A DNA stretch of 64,000 nucleotides from Struthio camelus (Eukaryota; Chordata; Aves; Struthioniformes; Struthionidae), in the NCBI RefSeq assembly GCF_040807025.1, contig NC_090942.1, forward strand, positions 43,416,911-43,480,910. The letters are read 5' to 3'. This document shows positions 15,101 to 25,000 of the stretch, in pieces. Numbering within the stretch: position 1 is the first letter of the stretch; each line of letters opens with the position of its first letter. The notes under the pieces are model-generated. The model did not search any database, was not told the DNA's origin, and saw only the letters and a program-made list of their open reading frames with translations. The position numbers and the translations under genes were made by a program.

Positions 15101-15516
15101 ACCAAGGATAGGCTCACCTAAACAGTGCTTTGAATGCCATGAAACATGAGTGTTCCGAGTAGAAAAAACTACATACAGAGAAACTACAGTAACAGGTAGC
15201 ACTGCCTTCCCTCTTCCCCTCACAGAATTCCAGCTAACATAAGTACCTAACAGTTAACCAGTACCTCATCCAAGTTTTAGTTTTACTTACATCGAGGATC
15301 CCAAAACCATTTTGCATGAGCAATTCACGCTCTTCTCCCCTGTGCAAATGCTATAAACCTCACATCTTGCCACAGTGCCAAGACCACTACCTTGTAGCAG
15401 ATCCTTTCTCTCAAGCATCTAGAGAACAGTTATTTGAAGTACAAAATAAGACACACAGCACGACTGTTACAGCCTCCTTAACCTACAGATTTTACTTACT
15501 TGTCAATGTCTGCCAT
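133..15516 (-). CDS. NAP1L1: NAP1L1, nucleosome assembly protein 1-like 1; complete CDS in 14 coding exons
   Basis: NAP1L1 is a histone chaperone that binds H2A-H2B, shuttles between cytoplasm and nucleus and assists nucleosome assembly. The spliced exons give 1182 nt, or 393 residues plus stop, close to the roughly 391 of the mammalian protein. Visible in order: an acidic N-terminus; a leucine-rich segment QNPQILAALQERLDGL near residues 45-62, the known export-signal region of the family; the long dimerisation helix beginning SLPKVVKRRVNALKNLQ; the NAP core with PKGIPEFWLTVFKNVDLLS; a basic nuclear-localisation segment IKKKQKHKGRG at 274-284; the conserved FEIGHFLRERIVPRSVLYFTGEAIE; a long acidic tail from residue 349; and a C-terminal CKQQ. 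The tail and CKQQ separate it from NAP1L4. The start is the ATG at 15514-15516, with A at -3 and G at +4. Assignment is by recalled family similarity, not a search, but it is essentially certain. Confidence 0.97.
169..2032 (-). other. NAP1L1 intron 14
   Basis: GT-AG intron of 1864 bp. It is AT-rich with scattered short open frames that show no family resemblance. I see no embedded repeat or RNA gene. Confidence 0.85.
2033..2083 (-). CDS. NAP1L1: NAP1L1 exon 14 (acidic tail, EGEEEADEENDPDYDPK)
   Basis: 51 nt, 17 codons, phase 0 at both ends, flanked by AG acceptor and GTAAGC donor. It encodes the last acidic block. Because it is a multiple of three it could be skipped without a frameshift. 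Confidence 0.95.
2438..2470 (-). CDS. NAP1L1: NAP1L1 exon 13 (acidic tail, YDEEGEEADDE)
   Basis: A 33-nt exon of 11 codons, phase 0 at both ends, with a TTTCCTAG acceptor and GTGAGC donor. It carries a run of Asp and Glu in the histone-binding acidic tail. Confidence 0.95.
3181..3303 (-). CDS. NAP1L1: NAP1L1 exon 12 (end of NAP core and start of acidic tail)
   Basis: 123 nt, 41 codons, phase 0 at both ends. It encodes DDDSEAILAADFEIGHFLR followed by the conserved FTGEAIE and five Asp. The donor is GTAAGT. Confidence 0.96.
3304..4574 (-). other. NAP1L1 intron 11
   Basis: GT-AG intron of 1271 bp, AT-rich, with a short CA tract near 4083-4098 and a run of T around 3828-3839. Nothing else is recognised. 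Intron 12 (2471-3180, 710 bp) and intron 13 (2084-2437, 354 bp) are similarly featureless. Confidence 0.8.
4575..4594 (-). CDS. NAP1L1: NAP1L1 exon 11, a 20-nt microexon (VPESGDL)
   Basis: Minus-strand TTCTTACAG acceptor, 20 nt, then GTAAGT donor. Joined to exon 10 (final G) it gives V307-P-E-S-G-D-L313, which matches the family protein. It is not a multiple of three, so skipping it would shift the frame. Intron 10 upstream is only 82 bp. Confidence 0.94.
4677..4822 (-). CDS. NAP1L1: NAP1L1 exon 10 (nuclear localisation segment)
   Basis: 146 nt. It starts in phase 2, completing the Gly codon from exon 9, and ends in phase 1. It encodes CQIDWKKGKNVTLKTIKKKQ and the basic KHKGRGTVRT, then the SNDSFFNFFSPPE segment. 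The basic cluster is the classical NAP1 nuclear localisation region. Confidence 0.96.
4823..6412 (-). other. NAP1L1 intron 9
   Basis: GT-AG intron of 1590 bp. It contains short non-conserved open frames on both strands (around 5530-5790 and 6008-6214) that are not supported as genes. No repeat is recognised. Confidence 0.8.
6413..6552 (-). CDS. NAP1L1: NAP1L1 exon 9 (NAP core)
   Basis: 140 nt, phase 0 start and phase 2 end, donor GTAAGT. It encodes SFTLEFHFEPNDYFTNEVLT, then KTYRMRSEPDDSDPF and SFDGPEIMGCTG, a highly conserved part of the NAP fold. Confidence 0.97.
7205..7276 (-). CDS. NAP1L1: NAP1L1 exon 8 (NAP core)
   Basis: 72 nt, 24 codons, phase 0 at both ends. It encodes EHDEPILKHLKDIKVKF and SEVGQPM. 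Acceptor TTTACAG, donor GTTAGT. Confidence 0.96.
7773..7901 (-). CDS. NAP1L1: NAP1L1 exon 7 (charged linker and NAP core)
   Basis: 129 nt, 43 codons, phase 0 at both ends. It has a Lys/Glu-rich stretch followed by DPKGIPEFWLTVFKNVDLLS and DMVQ, the most diagnostic NAP1 block. Donor GTAGGT. Confidence 0.97.
8132..8212 (-). CDS. NAP1L1: NAP1L1 exon 6
   Basis: 81 nt, 27 codons, phase 0 at both ends, encoding RSEIINAIYEPTEEECEW and KADVEEEIS. The donor is GTGAGT. Residues KADVEEE differ somewhat from the mammalian protein as I recall it, in a region that is variable in the family. Confidence 0.96.
8661..8802 (-). CDS. NAP1L1: NAP1L1 exon 5 (dimerisation helix)
   Basis: 142 nt, phase 2 start (completes Ser) and phase 0 end. 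It encodes SLPKVVKRRVNALKNLQVQ, then CAQIEAKFYEEVHELERKY and AALYQPLFDK. This is the long helix that forms the NAP1 homodimer. Confidence 0.97.
8803..12224 (-). other. NAP1L1 intron 4
   Basis: GT-AG intron of 3422 bp, AT-rich. I see short open frames only (for example 11226-11525 on the plus strand) with no family resemblance, and no clear transposon. A short trinucleotide-like stretch lies at 11523-11548. Confidence 0.75.
12225..12327 (-). CDS. NAP1L1: NAP1L1 exon 4 (leucine-rich export-signal region)
   Basis: 103 nt, phase 1 start and phase 2 end. It encodes ARQLTVQMMQNPQILAALQE and RLDGLVGTSTGYIE. The acceptor follows a T-rich tract and ends in TTTAG. Confidence 0.96.
12328..14700 (-). 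other. NAP1L1 intron 3
   Basis: GT-AG intron of 2373 bp. It contains the G-rich tract above, a short direct repeat of about 20 bp near 13697-13738 (ACATCCACATTATCTCAT twice) and a TG/CA-rich patch near 14260-14315. No gene is recognised. Confidence 0.75.
12536..12567 (+). repeat. G-rich tract (possible G-quadruplex) in NAP1L1 intron 3
   Basis: A run of G with few interruptions on the plus strand, about 30 bp, ending in GGGAGGGAGGGG. It would be C-rich in the NAP1L1 pre-mRNA. It is probably length-variable. Confidence 0.8.
14701..14789 (-). CDS. NAP1L1: NAP1L1 exon 3 (acidic N-terminus)
   Basis: 89 nt, phase 2 start and phase 1 end. It encodes KEQAELDQQDMEDVEEVEE and EETGEDANSK. The acceptor is CCTAATAG and the donor GTAACC. 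Intron 2 (14790-15499, 710 bp) shows nothing else. Confidence 0.95.
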
Positions 15517-15534
15517 TCTCTTAGATTTCAAATC
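15500..15534 (-). CDS. NAP1L1: NAP1L1 exon 2 (start codon exon, MADIDN)
   Basis: A 35-nt exon between a CTCTAG acceptor and GTAAGT donor. The first 18 nt are 5' UTR. ATG at 15514-15516 begins MADIDN, with the Asn codon split across intron 2. The context is AGA-ATG-G, favourable for initiation. Confidence 0.94.
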
Positions 15535-18029
15535 CTAGAGAAAAAAACAAAACAAAAATGTAAGAACAGCAGCATTAGATTTCATTTACAAGATCTACAG
15601 CCAAGTGCCATCAATGCCAAAAACACTAAGATGAACTGCATAACCTTGGAGAAATAAGATAGAACGTATATTGTAATATGAAGAGCAGCATATCTCCCAT
15701 ATAACGTTTTGGCGTTCTCACTCTAAAGTGCACAAAAATACATAAGAATTTGATTCTGGTTTAGAAGAAATCTACTTGTGCAAGCTGAAATACCAGCAAA
15801 ATAGTGGGTTGCATTTTATATCATAGGACTGCAGTAATATTACAGAACGAAAATTAGTAATTTATTTTTGTTTTACGCATTATTTTTAATCAGAAAATCT
15901 GAAAGTGAACTGCAATAAGAAGGGTCCTAGAACCCTTTTGGTAACTGTTTAGTCACTTCCAGTAGGTAACTGCAGATATAGCATACTTACAACTCACTCG
16001 GCTCCTTTTAATACTAAATGCAACCTAACTTTTTTGTGGATCCGTGGATCCACTAGCCATACAAAAAACAATCCAAGTAGTTCTTAAAATACAAAGAGAA
16101 TTACATTTCACTCAGCTCCTTTTAATACTAAATGCAGCCTAACTTTTTTGTGGATCCGTGGATCCACTAGCCATACAAAAAAAAAAACAATCCAAGTAGT
16201 TCCTTAAAATACAAAGAGAATTTACATTTCACAACAAGTTTGATGCCACTATGCCAAGCTATTTAACATGGCTAATTACCACGTCCTCAATGACCAGAAT
16301 TTAAGTGCCTCTGTTAAGTATCATCATACCACACATTCAAGACACAATAAGAATAAATTTAAATATTGAGACTATTTCAAATCTTATATACCATGAGGTA
16401 CCTACTACGTTCTTGAACGTACTACGATAACATTTTCAATCAACAAAATGATAGCTAGAGGACTCTAAAGTAAAAAGTTCCTGGTAATTTGAACTCAGAG
16501 ACAGTATTACATACTAGACAATACTGTATCACTACTGTCATCTTAGTTTCTCCTGAACCACCGGGCCTAATTACCAATTCATCCACTGGTCCAAGCAGTG
16601 TGGCAATCACTGCTTTAAAGTCCTTATTTTAGCTGCTGTCCACTAAGCTGAACACACTTGACTTTGTTGCTAAAAGTTCAACTTCTCACGTGTCCTCACG
16701 AGGATTTTAGTCATTACAACAGTTTTTTTTTCCCCCCACCTGAAAAAAAGTGAAAAATGTTTGATCTGTCAAAAAAAAGTTAACACAAGAACATAAACCC
16801 AGTAAGATCAGGACAGTATCAGCCTACATAAAGAGATATGTTAGAGTCTAAGCTCTTCAGAATTTAATGCTTACGTTCTAGGTAGGTAGATTCAATCAAA
16901 ATATATTTGCTCAGTATCATAAATACTTCCTAATAATTACATGGGAAGCAAGTAATCTCTGTCTTCATTAGTATTTGAAAGCTTTGGCCCTAAATGAAGT
17001 ATTTCAGAGAACGTGTAGCCAAAAAAGATTCAATTCTCTAGTACCTAGAAAAGCTAAAGAAATGCCTATTTGTCAATCTATTTCAGAAAATTAATACAGT
17101 ATTTGCTATCGATAAAATAACAGCACTAAGGTAAACCAAAGGTCATTTAAAAATTCACTTAAGAAATCAGGAAGTTCCAGTAATGTTTTGGGATTCATTT
17201 CAAGTTTCTTGCATTTCAGATCATGTTTGCCTGTCTTACAACCTCAGGTTTATACACAGCAGCAAGCTGTATACGTTACCATTTCAAAAAGCCCCCTTCA
17301 GATTCCTTTCTCAATAGATGGATACTATGGACCTATAGAAACTCAGAACACACTTTGATTATACACTCGCACTGCTATCCCCACCATTTCTACAGCTAGA
17401 TCACAAACAGCATTATTTTTTCATTTGCAAAAGATTTTATGCCTGCAAAATATAAAACCTTTTCCTTACACTCACTCTCAGCCTGCACTCTATGCAAGAC
17501 CTTTTCAAGAAGGCTGGCCATCTCACTGTTTTTTAACACGTGAGAAGCATTCACCTGTCTTTCATGTATTTCCATGCAACTATGACAGAAAATCACATTC
17601 ACTAAGTATTTTTGTTCTTTGCAGAGACCAATGTTTTCTCTCTCCCTTTGTCCTCAACCCATGAAACCAGAAGCAGCTCTTTGAGCAAAGGTGTGACCAG
17701 TGACAATATGACTCATGTGGTCTTGTAGAGCCAGTGGGCTTGACAAACAGCAGTTGAAATCTCTTAGATACAGGTTTGCTAAAACAAACCTACTTCTACA
17801 GTTCAATGAACTGTTTTTCCTAAATAAGAACAGAAGATTAGCTGTGACCTAGTCATGCAAAAAGCTATTTAACCAGTACCAGTAATGGCCCCATAAAGGT
17901 CATTAGCAGATGCTTAGGGAAGAGTAAGGAGAAGGCAAGAATTCCCTCAGAAACTCTCCTGGCTTTCCATAACTTTCACAAAAAACATACTGGCTCAGGA
18001 AATATAGGCAAGGAACACCCTCCCCCCTC
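15535..18029 (-). other. NAP1L1 intron 1, distal part
   Basis: The 3' part of the 15,870-bp intron 1. Apart from the tandem duplication at 15996-16231 it is AT-rich, with no recognisable gene or transposon. Confidence 0.75.
15996..16231. repeat. Two-copy tandem duplication, period about 114 bp
   Basis: Two adjacent units share GCTCCTTTTAATACTAAATG and a GTGGATCCGTGGATCCAC core. Unit 2 (from about 16110) differs by a longer A run and a few substitutions. Each unit carries two GGATCC sites 8 bp apart. Confidence 0.9.
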
Positions 18030-19010
18030 CAATAAATCTCTTTCATGAACTAGTCCTATCTTTCCCTGATACCATGCAAAACATCCAGAGACAGAGTACC
18101 AAGGCTGCACCACACCTTGTTTTAAGTAATGCTTCCTTTTGTCTAGCACTATGTGCTAACTTCATTTGATGTCTTCTTCATTCACTACATTGGAAGAGCG
18201 AGCAATGAATCCCCTCTTCAGAGTGTAAACCCTGCCCTCCTCCCTCTCCAGTCCAAAGGAGTCTCAGCTTTCTCAGTCACTCTTTACACAGGATACCCAC
18301 CAACCCTTTCATCATCCTTACTGCCATTCTCTGTACATTTCAGTCTTACTACTTCTTTGGCATGATGGAAACAGGGGTGAGATCAGGGCAACACACAAAC
18401 GCAGGCAAGCCATGAATTTATGCAGTAGCATTAGGACATTGCTCTGTTTTCTATTTCTTCATAAATAATTATAATTATTTTTTAATGACTGCTACTCATC
18501 ACCAAGTTGATGTTATCACTCAAGCATCAAACAGGTAAGAGCCTGTTTCAGTTGTGACGTTCAGCTCAGAGACCATAACTAAGTCACCATTTTTTCTACA
18601 TTGCGCTGAGAAGTAGACAAAATTTCACTAGCAGCCTGTGTTATTCTTGAAGTCTACGTCTGGCCCTTTTCTTTACCATCCTGAATAACTAAATATCATC
18701 ATCAACCTTCATCCTCTCAAAGTTCATCCCCTTTTCCAAGATCGTTTATGATCATGTTTAAGGCATGCATTTGAGTACAGAACCCTAAGGAAGTCCACTC
18801 ACTAGCTCCCCCTCATTGTGAGGGATAGCTACGCTTATTAAACAACCTACGCAAGGCCTGCATCTTTTTCCATACCTGCTTAGTTTACTAAAAGCCTTTG
18901 GATAAGATTCCTCAAAAGTTTTTGGAGATTCAAATAGACCATGTCAAACAACTGTCAACTTCAAATCCTCCCTTCAATGTGCTCACATCAGCCTCATGCT
19001 ATTTTTTCCC
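18030..19010 (-). mobile_element. Old CR1/L3-type LINE remnant, minus orientation
   Basis: The plus strand reads like the reverse complement of an ancient amniote CR1/L3 LINE. Tracts such as CCCTTTTCCAAGATCGTTTATGA, stretches around 18660-18720 (CATCCTGAATAACT) and 18775-18825 (AGTACAGAACCCT, then CTCCCCCTCATTGTGAG) resemble the common degenerate LINE of reptile genomes as I remember it. The minus-strand reading around 18240-18330 resembles the GLEYL-to-SLEKR part of the reverse-transcriptase ORF. It is heavily decayed with no open frame. Edges are approximate. Confidence 0.5.
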
Positions 19011-21445
19011 CTCTCTATTCTCTTTGCAATAATCTTTTTTCATGCATCATCCTTTGATCTCCCCTCCACTTTTTATACAACTCTATCAAAAAAATTGCAG
19101 TAAGAATTGTTCCCCAAGCTTGGATGATATTACTGTTTGTCATTATACAGTCATCCGCTCTAGACAACAGTTCTTGTGTGATAAGGCTACAAGGCATTAT
19201 GCCAACAGAACTCTACACTGGCAGACATTTAGAATAATCTGTGCAACCCCCGAGCACGGATATATAGCTACATCACATTTATATTGTCATCAACTTAAAC
19301 AACCCCAAGCTTCTCTACAGACGCAGTTCTACTGGTAAAAAAAAAAAAAACTGTTTAGACAGACAGGTATTGAGAAAATATCTTCCTCGAGAGGTAATAA
19401 CCCTCACTGCCTTTGCGCAATGCCTAATACAAGGTCCTAGTCTTGTGTATGAGCATTAAATACCGTACACGTCACAATCAGTAATACTAAAATACACTCT
19501 GCAAAATAATTATTGTGATTATCTCCCTAAATCTTGGTATACAGTACTCTTGGTATACAGTCCTCCTAGTTACTGTCACTCAGCTTCCCACAAAAAGCAG
19601 AGTGGCATAGCCCTCCTTCCTTGTTTCCAAGATGCATCTAGGATTGCGTACAGCAGCTGCACCTTGACACCTGAGCAACAGGAAGCATTCACTCCTATTG
19701 CTGCTTGAAGTAATCCTTGGGAGATACTAGCTCACCAGTTACCAGTGCAGGATTATAACAAAGCTGGCCATGGCAGGTGTTTTAGTCCAAAACTGAGATT
19801 TGGACTGAGATACTACTTAGAATCTAGGCCTCACGACTGCAGCAAAAGGCTTATGAGCACCAATAAAAGGCATCCCTCCATTGGTCAAAAGCCAGGAGGT
19901 AAATAACCTACTAATTCTTAAAGTATTTATTTCCCTGTTATTTCAACAGCTAGAGTTAGTAGCACTGAATTACGGGCAAATGCAGTACTGTCCAGAGGCT
20001 TCAATTACAATGAAAGATATTTTGCTGCTTATTTTAGAAATACGCAGAGGAAAAGAAACACATATCTTATCTTTTACAGGGCTTGAAAGACAGCACATCC
20101 GGAGTTCATGCAACAAAAAGGAAGCAAAAGAACAAAGGAAACTACAGTAAAGCTTTTTAAAAGCTAACATTTAAACGTTCTTTCACACAGGTAGCTTAAG
20201 CTTGATCAGAAGCCTGCCCGCCATCACAAGGAAATGCGTATGTTCTCTTTCAGAACAAAAACATTAGGAGATTACTTGTTAATCACAAGCTTAGCTACAG
20301 TTCTGAGTGCATCCTGCAGAATTACTTTAAAAATTTAAATCTTATCAGAACAGTATCAAAGTTTGCTATTTGCCACAATGTTTAAATGATATTTCACTTC
20401 TTTAATCTCTGCTTTAACTTTTTTTAATTTTGTCCTATACATGCAGAAAATGACACACCATGTGTTTACCCTCAAACTATCCATGGATAAATTTTCAATT
20501 TTCAGGGAACACTATTGGGTTACTATTTCTTCACTAAGTAATTTCACATAAGTAAAGTCTTTCATTTTAAATATGCAGTCCTTCTCATAGTCAAATGATT
20601 TGGACTTTCCTCTTTCCCAGTCTCCCTTTATCCATGCACAAACCAGTCTGAGTTTACACAATAGCTGTGGTGAGAAGCCTTTTTTTTCCTTGAAGGTCAG
20701 CTTTAACAGTCCTAAGCAAGCATTCTAGTATTAGATTACCCTGACATCCGCTGAGCCTCAGGAGGACAGGTCACAGCAAGGTGAATTAGGAGTCAGCTGA
20801 TGAAGCAAGACATTCCTGAGACACAGTTCCTCCAACAAAACAACAGCTTTTTACACAAACACAGAGCGCAAGCCCTAACTTTGGCAGCTGGCCAACTGTT
20901 CTCAGCTGTTCAGCATCTCTGTGGATACCATACCACACACAGTACCCATTCTGTCTCAGGAAACATCATTTCCCCTCTCTAGAGGGACTGCTCACACAAC
21001 TAGGTTGCAATCGCATGTAGAAGAAATTTCTCAAGTAGTTCAAGGGACACAAATGGGCCTTTTGGGGGATATTGAACCCAAGCTACAGCCAGGAATCACA
21101 TACTCAAGTCTTAAAAACAAGCCTATCCTTCTGCCCAAATTAATTCCCTCAGTAGTCAATAACTCAAAGTACAGCAAATGAGGCAGCCTGTCCACACAGC
21201 TGCACCTCAGCCTCCTTCTGCCTCCTTTTTCAAGGCAGGCCTTGGATAACTGAAAGCAATGCATTTAACAGAAAATAGCTGAAGCAAACGGGCCATATGT
21301 GGGGTCAAGTAACTGCAAGAAAAGACAGTAACCTAAGTGGACAAGGTCAGGTGTCAGCAAAGAGGACCCCAGCTAGAGAATAGCTAGGTACAAAAAAAGA
21401 CAACTAAACAAAAACTGCAGGCTGCTATTTTCAACAGATGCAGAA
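19011..21445 (-). other. NAP1L1 intron 1, segment between LINE remnants
   Basis: No gene is recognised. There is an A run at 19339-19351 and a short direct repeat (CTTGGTATACAGT) near 19533-19562. Confidence 0.65.
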
Positions 21446-22083
21446 ACAAGTTAAGCATGAGTCAGCAGTGGGCCCTTGTGGCCAAGAAGGCCAATGGTCT
21501 CCTGGGCTGCATGAGGAAGAGTGTTGCCAGGAGATCGAGGGAAGTGATCCTGCCCCTCTACTCAGCCCTGGGGAGGCCCCACCTGGAGTATTGTGTCCGA
21601 TTCTGGGCTCCCCAGTACACGAGAGACATGGCACTCCTGCAGAGAGTCCAGCGGAGGGCTACCGAGATGATGAGGGGACTGGAGCACCTCTCCTCTGAAG
21701 AAAGGCTGCGAGAGCTGGGCCTGTTCAGCCTGGAGAAGAGAAGACTGAGAGGGGATCTGATCAATGTGTACAAGTATCTGAAGGGAGGGTGTTGAGAGGA
21801 TGAGGCCAGACTCTTCTCCGTGGTGCCCAGCGACAGGACAAGAGGCAACGGGCACAAACTGAACCACAGGCAGTTCCGCCTGAACCTGAGGAAAAACTTC
21901 TTGACTGTGAGGGTGACAGAGCACTGGAAGAGGTTGCCCAGAGAGGTAGTGGAGTCTCCTTCCCTGGAGATATTCAAAACCCACCTGGATGCGATCCTGG
22001 GAAACATGCTCTAGACCCTGCTTGAGCAGGGGGGTTGGACTAGATGATCTCCAGAGGTCCCTTCAACCTTGGCCATTCTGTGA
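21446..22083 (+). mobile_element. 5'-truncated CR1 LINE, 3' end (RT C-terminus and 3' UTR)
   Basis: The frame from 21457 encodes the C-terminal part of CR1 ORF2: [60 protein letters not shown] and YKYLKGGC. An in-frame TGA at about 21793 is followed, in the same frame, by [20 protein letters not shown] and the [12 protein letters not shown] block, ending at TAG near 22013. The 3' UTR has the CR1 signature GGTTGGACTAGATGATCTCC and ends in CCATTCTGTGA. It lies antisense to NAP1L1 within intron 1. The copy is almost identical to 39206-39838, so the family was active recently. Confidence 0.95.
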
Positions 22084-25000
22084 AACCAGAAGTGCCAGAC
22101 AAGTTACTTCATACTAGCCAAGTTCAACACTTGTTACAGATCAAGAAACTCAGGGTGAATAAATTCACTGAAAATTACTTGAAATTGATGCTCTTCCCTA
22201 ACATTTCAGGAGGCTTTAGCTTTAACTTTTTTTTTATGCTGCCGATAACATGAAAAAATTGCAAGCCTTTTTAGTGGCTTAAGCAATCTATCTAAAACAA
22301 TTATTTTTAACATCTACAGTAAACGGGTCCTTCCCTAAAAGCTCAACTTAGGATTGTTTCATCCACAGGAATGTCAGAACTGGGTGAACAGTTTAAATAT
22401 GCACAGTACATGGTACAGAATTCCGCACTTCAAATCCTTTAGATATTAAGGCCTAATAAAACAAATCAATCATTTCATAACTGTTAGTGGAAGCTATAGT
22501 ATCAACTGCCAGATAGGAAAATTGTTACATAGGAAAGGATCCCACGGTTCAGTAATGGGGAGAACATTTAGCCACTCTTGAAATAGAGCAGCTCAGTAAT
22601 GCATCAGACAAAAAAAGGCCATTTCAAAAGGGAATCAAGCAAGAATTGCCTTTTTACCTTTGCATTTAAGTTCATGCAATATCAATTATCAGGAGCGTGG
22701 GAAGTGGGACACAGGGATCCAAAAGAGCTACTGTGTATATCATTAATACGATATTTAAATAACTTATTACAATCAAAGATTAAATCATTCATATTATAAA
22801 AAATATATGTATTTTTGGGAAAGCTGAAGGTGAAAAACTAATTTCAGATACATGACTAGCATAGTCCTATGCCAGCACATCACGTTACCATAACTATTTG
22901 GTGAAAGATATTACCAGCTATTTGAGTTCTGCAGAGAATTTCCTTTTATTAGTGCCTCAGAGTTCTTCTGTTAATAAGGATTTTCTACTGGTAACGTAGG
23001 AGAGGCTAAAATTGACATAGTTAATTTAAATTTTCAAACCTAGAGTAGATAATTAAGATTGCCCAAACACAAGAACAATAAAAGAGCAGGCGATAAATGC
23101 ACAACTAGGTACCCACAAGTAGGTATGGTCTAACAGAAAGGCTTGAATCATGTTACCCAGGCCTGATAAACAGACTAAGGAGCTAGTAACAGTCAATGTA
23201 AGGGAGGAATCTAGCTCTCTCAGTACAGAAAAAAGGAAAAGGTGCCACTGGTCCCTTACAGAAAACTCAAACAAAACAATTGTTTTGTTAGAATGTATTG
23301 TGTAAGCACCAGCTCAATCACTGTGCCCAAAAGACAGTCCCAGATCAACAGACAGCAGAAATGCTAACTGGTACTGGGATATATAGGAATTTTTAGCACA
23401 AGCACGAGCAAGATTTTTCTTCATCAGGCAGAGAACTTAGATGAGTGTTGTATTTTGCAAAACATACTCAGAACTTTTAAATCAGTTTTTGCTTAAAATT
23501 ATGGTAGAGTTTCTATTAGTGACATAGCCCATTAAAACTCTGCAGCTGGAGCAGAGGCAGGGATGGACTGCCCATGGCTGCTGCCTCCTCTGTGCCAACT
23601 GCCACTAGCCAACTAGTGACTGCAGCTGGCAGACAGTTCGCCCTGTAACTGTGACTATGTGCAACTGCTCAAGCTAACTAGGATGGGGAGACGGTGGAGA
23701 TAAGCCCTCTTGGTAAGGGGGGAAAAAGAAGTTTCCTTGTTGACCTTACAACTTTCCAGTCAGCTAAAGCCAATCCAATTGGCAAACGCTGCCAGAAAAG
23801 CTGATGCTTGCTCTCCTTTGGCTCTGCCATGCTCGCTCTCCTTTGGCTCTGCGTACCCTCTCTTTGCATCAAAGTGCTTGAATGGATGCAAGGTTTCAAA
23901 AAAAAAAAAAAACACACAGTGCCAGATTTTTCTTTTGTACAGTTACATGAGTAAGAGCAGGGTTAAGAGAAGGAAGATCCTGCAGGCGAGTGCCTTCTAG
24001 AGATGAATAGGGTTTAAAAAAGTTAATGTTATTGGGCAACTGTACGGTACAACTTCTAAGATGGCCTTGTGATAACAGCAAAATTTGAAATTTTTATTTT
24101 TTCCCTTCTGAAATTATAGCATTAGCTACTGCTAAACACTAAATCATGATACTGCAGAACCAAGTAATACAATGCAATTAATTGAAAATCATATTCTCTC
24201 TCGCTTTTAAGTTGCCATTTTCACTTGCTCCTAGTAACTCCTGAGGTAAAGGAACCAATTGCAGCCATTTGTCAATGCAACTATTTCACTGATGCTTGCA
24301 AGCACAATGGACATCTTATGGCGTGACAGCAGCTTACTTCAACTCTAAGGTTCTCTGCAAGTTGCATGAGAACTCCAATTATGTGATGGGAAAACTCAAA
24401 TTCTTCAAAATAAAGCAGACTAATCACATACAGCTAATTTAGTTAGTTACTAGTAACTGCAAGGTTTGCCTTCATTCACATGGAAACTCTTTAGAGCTTT
24501 CCTCTTACCTAATTTTTAAATCAGGAAATAAAGATTCTGACAAACACTCAACTCTTCTATTATTGTAGCATTTTGTGTTTATTTTAGGTAGCGCCTGTTT
24601 ATTTTTGCAGGGGAAAAAAAAAAGGAGTCTCCAGAAGAAGGAAATGGACTACAAAATTACAATTTTAAGTCAGGACTGAATTATATCTACATGTTTTTCT
24701 CTGCTACTGATCTGGGCTCCCTGACCATGTTCTAAAAATAGGGTAATTAATGTACAATGTGGCCTTTGTCCAGGGTGCCAACATTCTGTAGCAGAAAATC
24801 TACCAATTTCTATTTAGGACAATCTTTCATTATCATGAAAGTAATCCAGAAGTTTAAATTCAAATTGAAAAAATAACTTAAAGATAGTTTTCATACATGA
24901 AGAGATCTTTAAAAACTACCAGATTATTCATCAATACACTTCATTCTGATAAAAGCATTCAGTTTGCTGGTGAGTGTCAGAGAAGGAATACACAAATAGT

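Noticed and set aside
16320..16330. Box C-like ATGATGA on the minus strand, considered as an intronic C/D snoRNA
   Set aside because: No CTGA box D at suitable distance and no terminal stem found.
21558..22007. Minus-strand frames of 149 and 140 aa over the CR1 copy, with near-identical shadows at 39315-39824
   Set aside because: Antisense shadows of CR1 ORF2; they recur at both copies only because the DNA is repeated.
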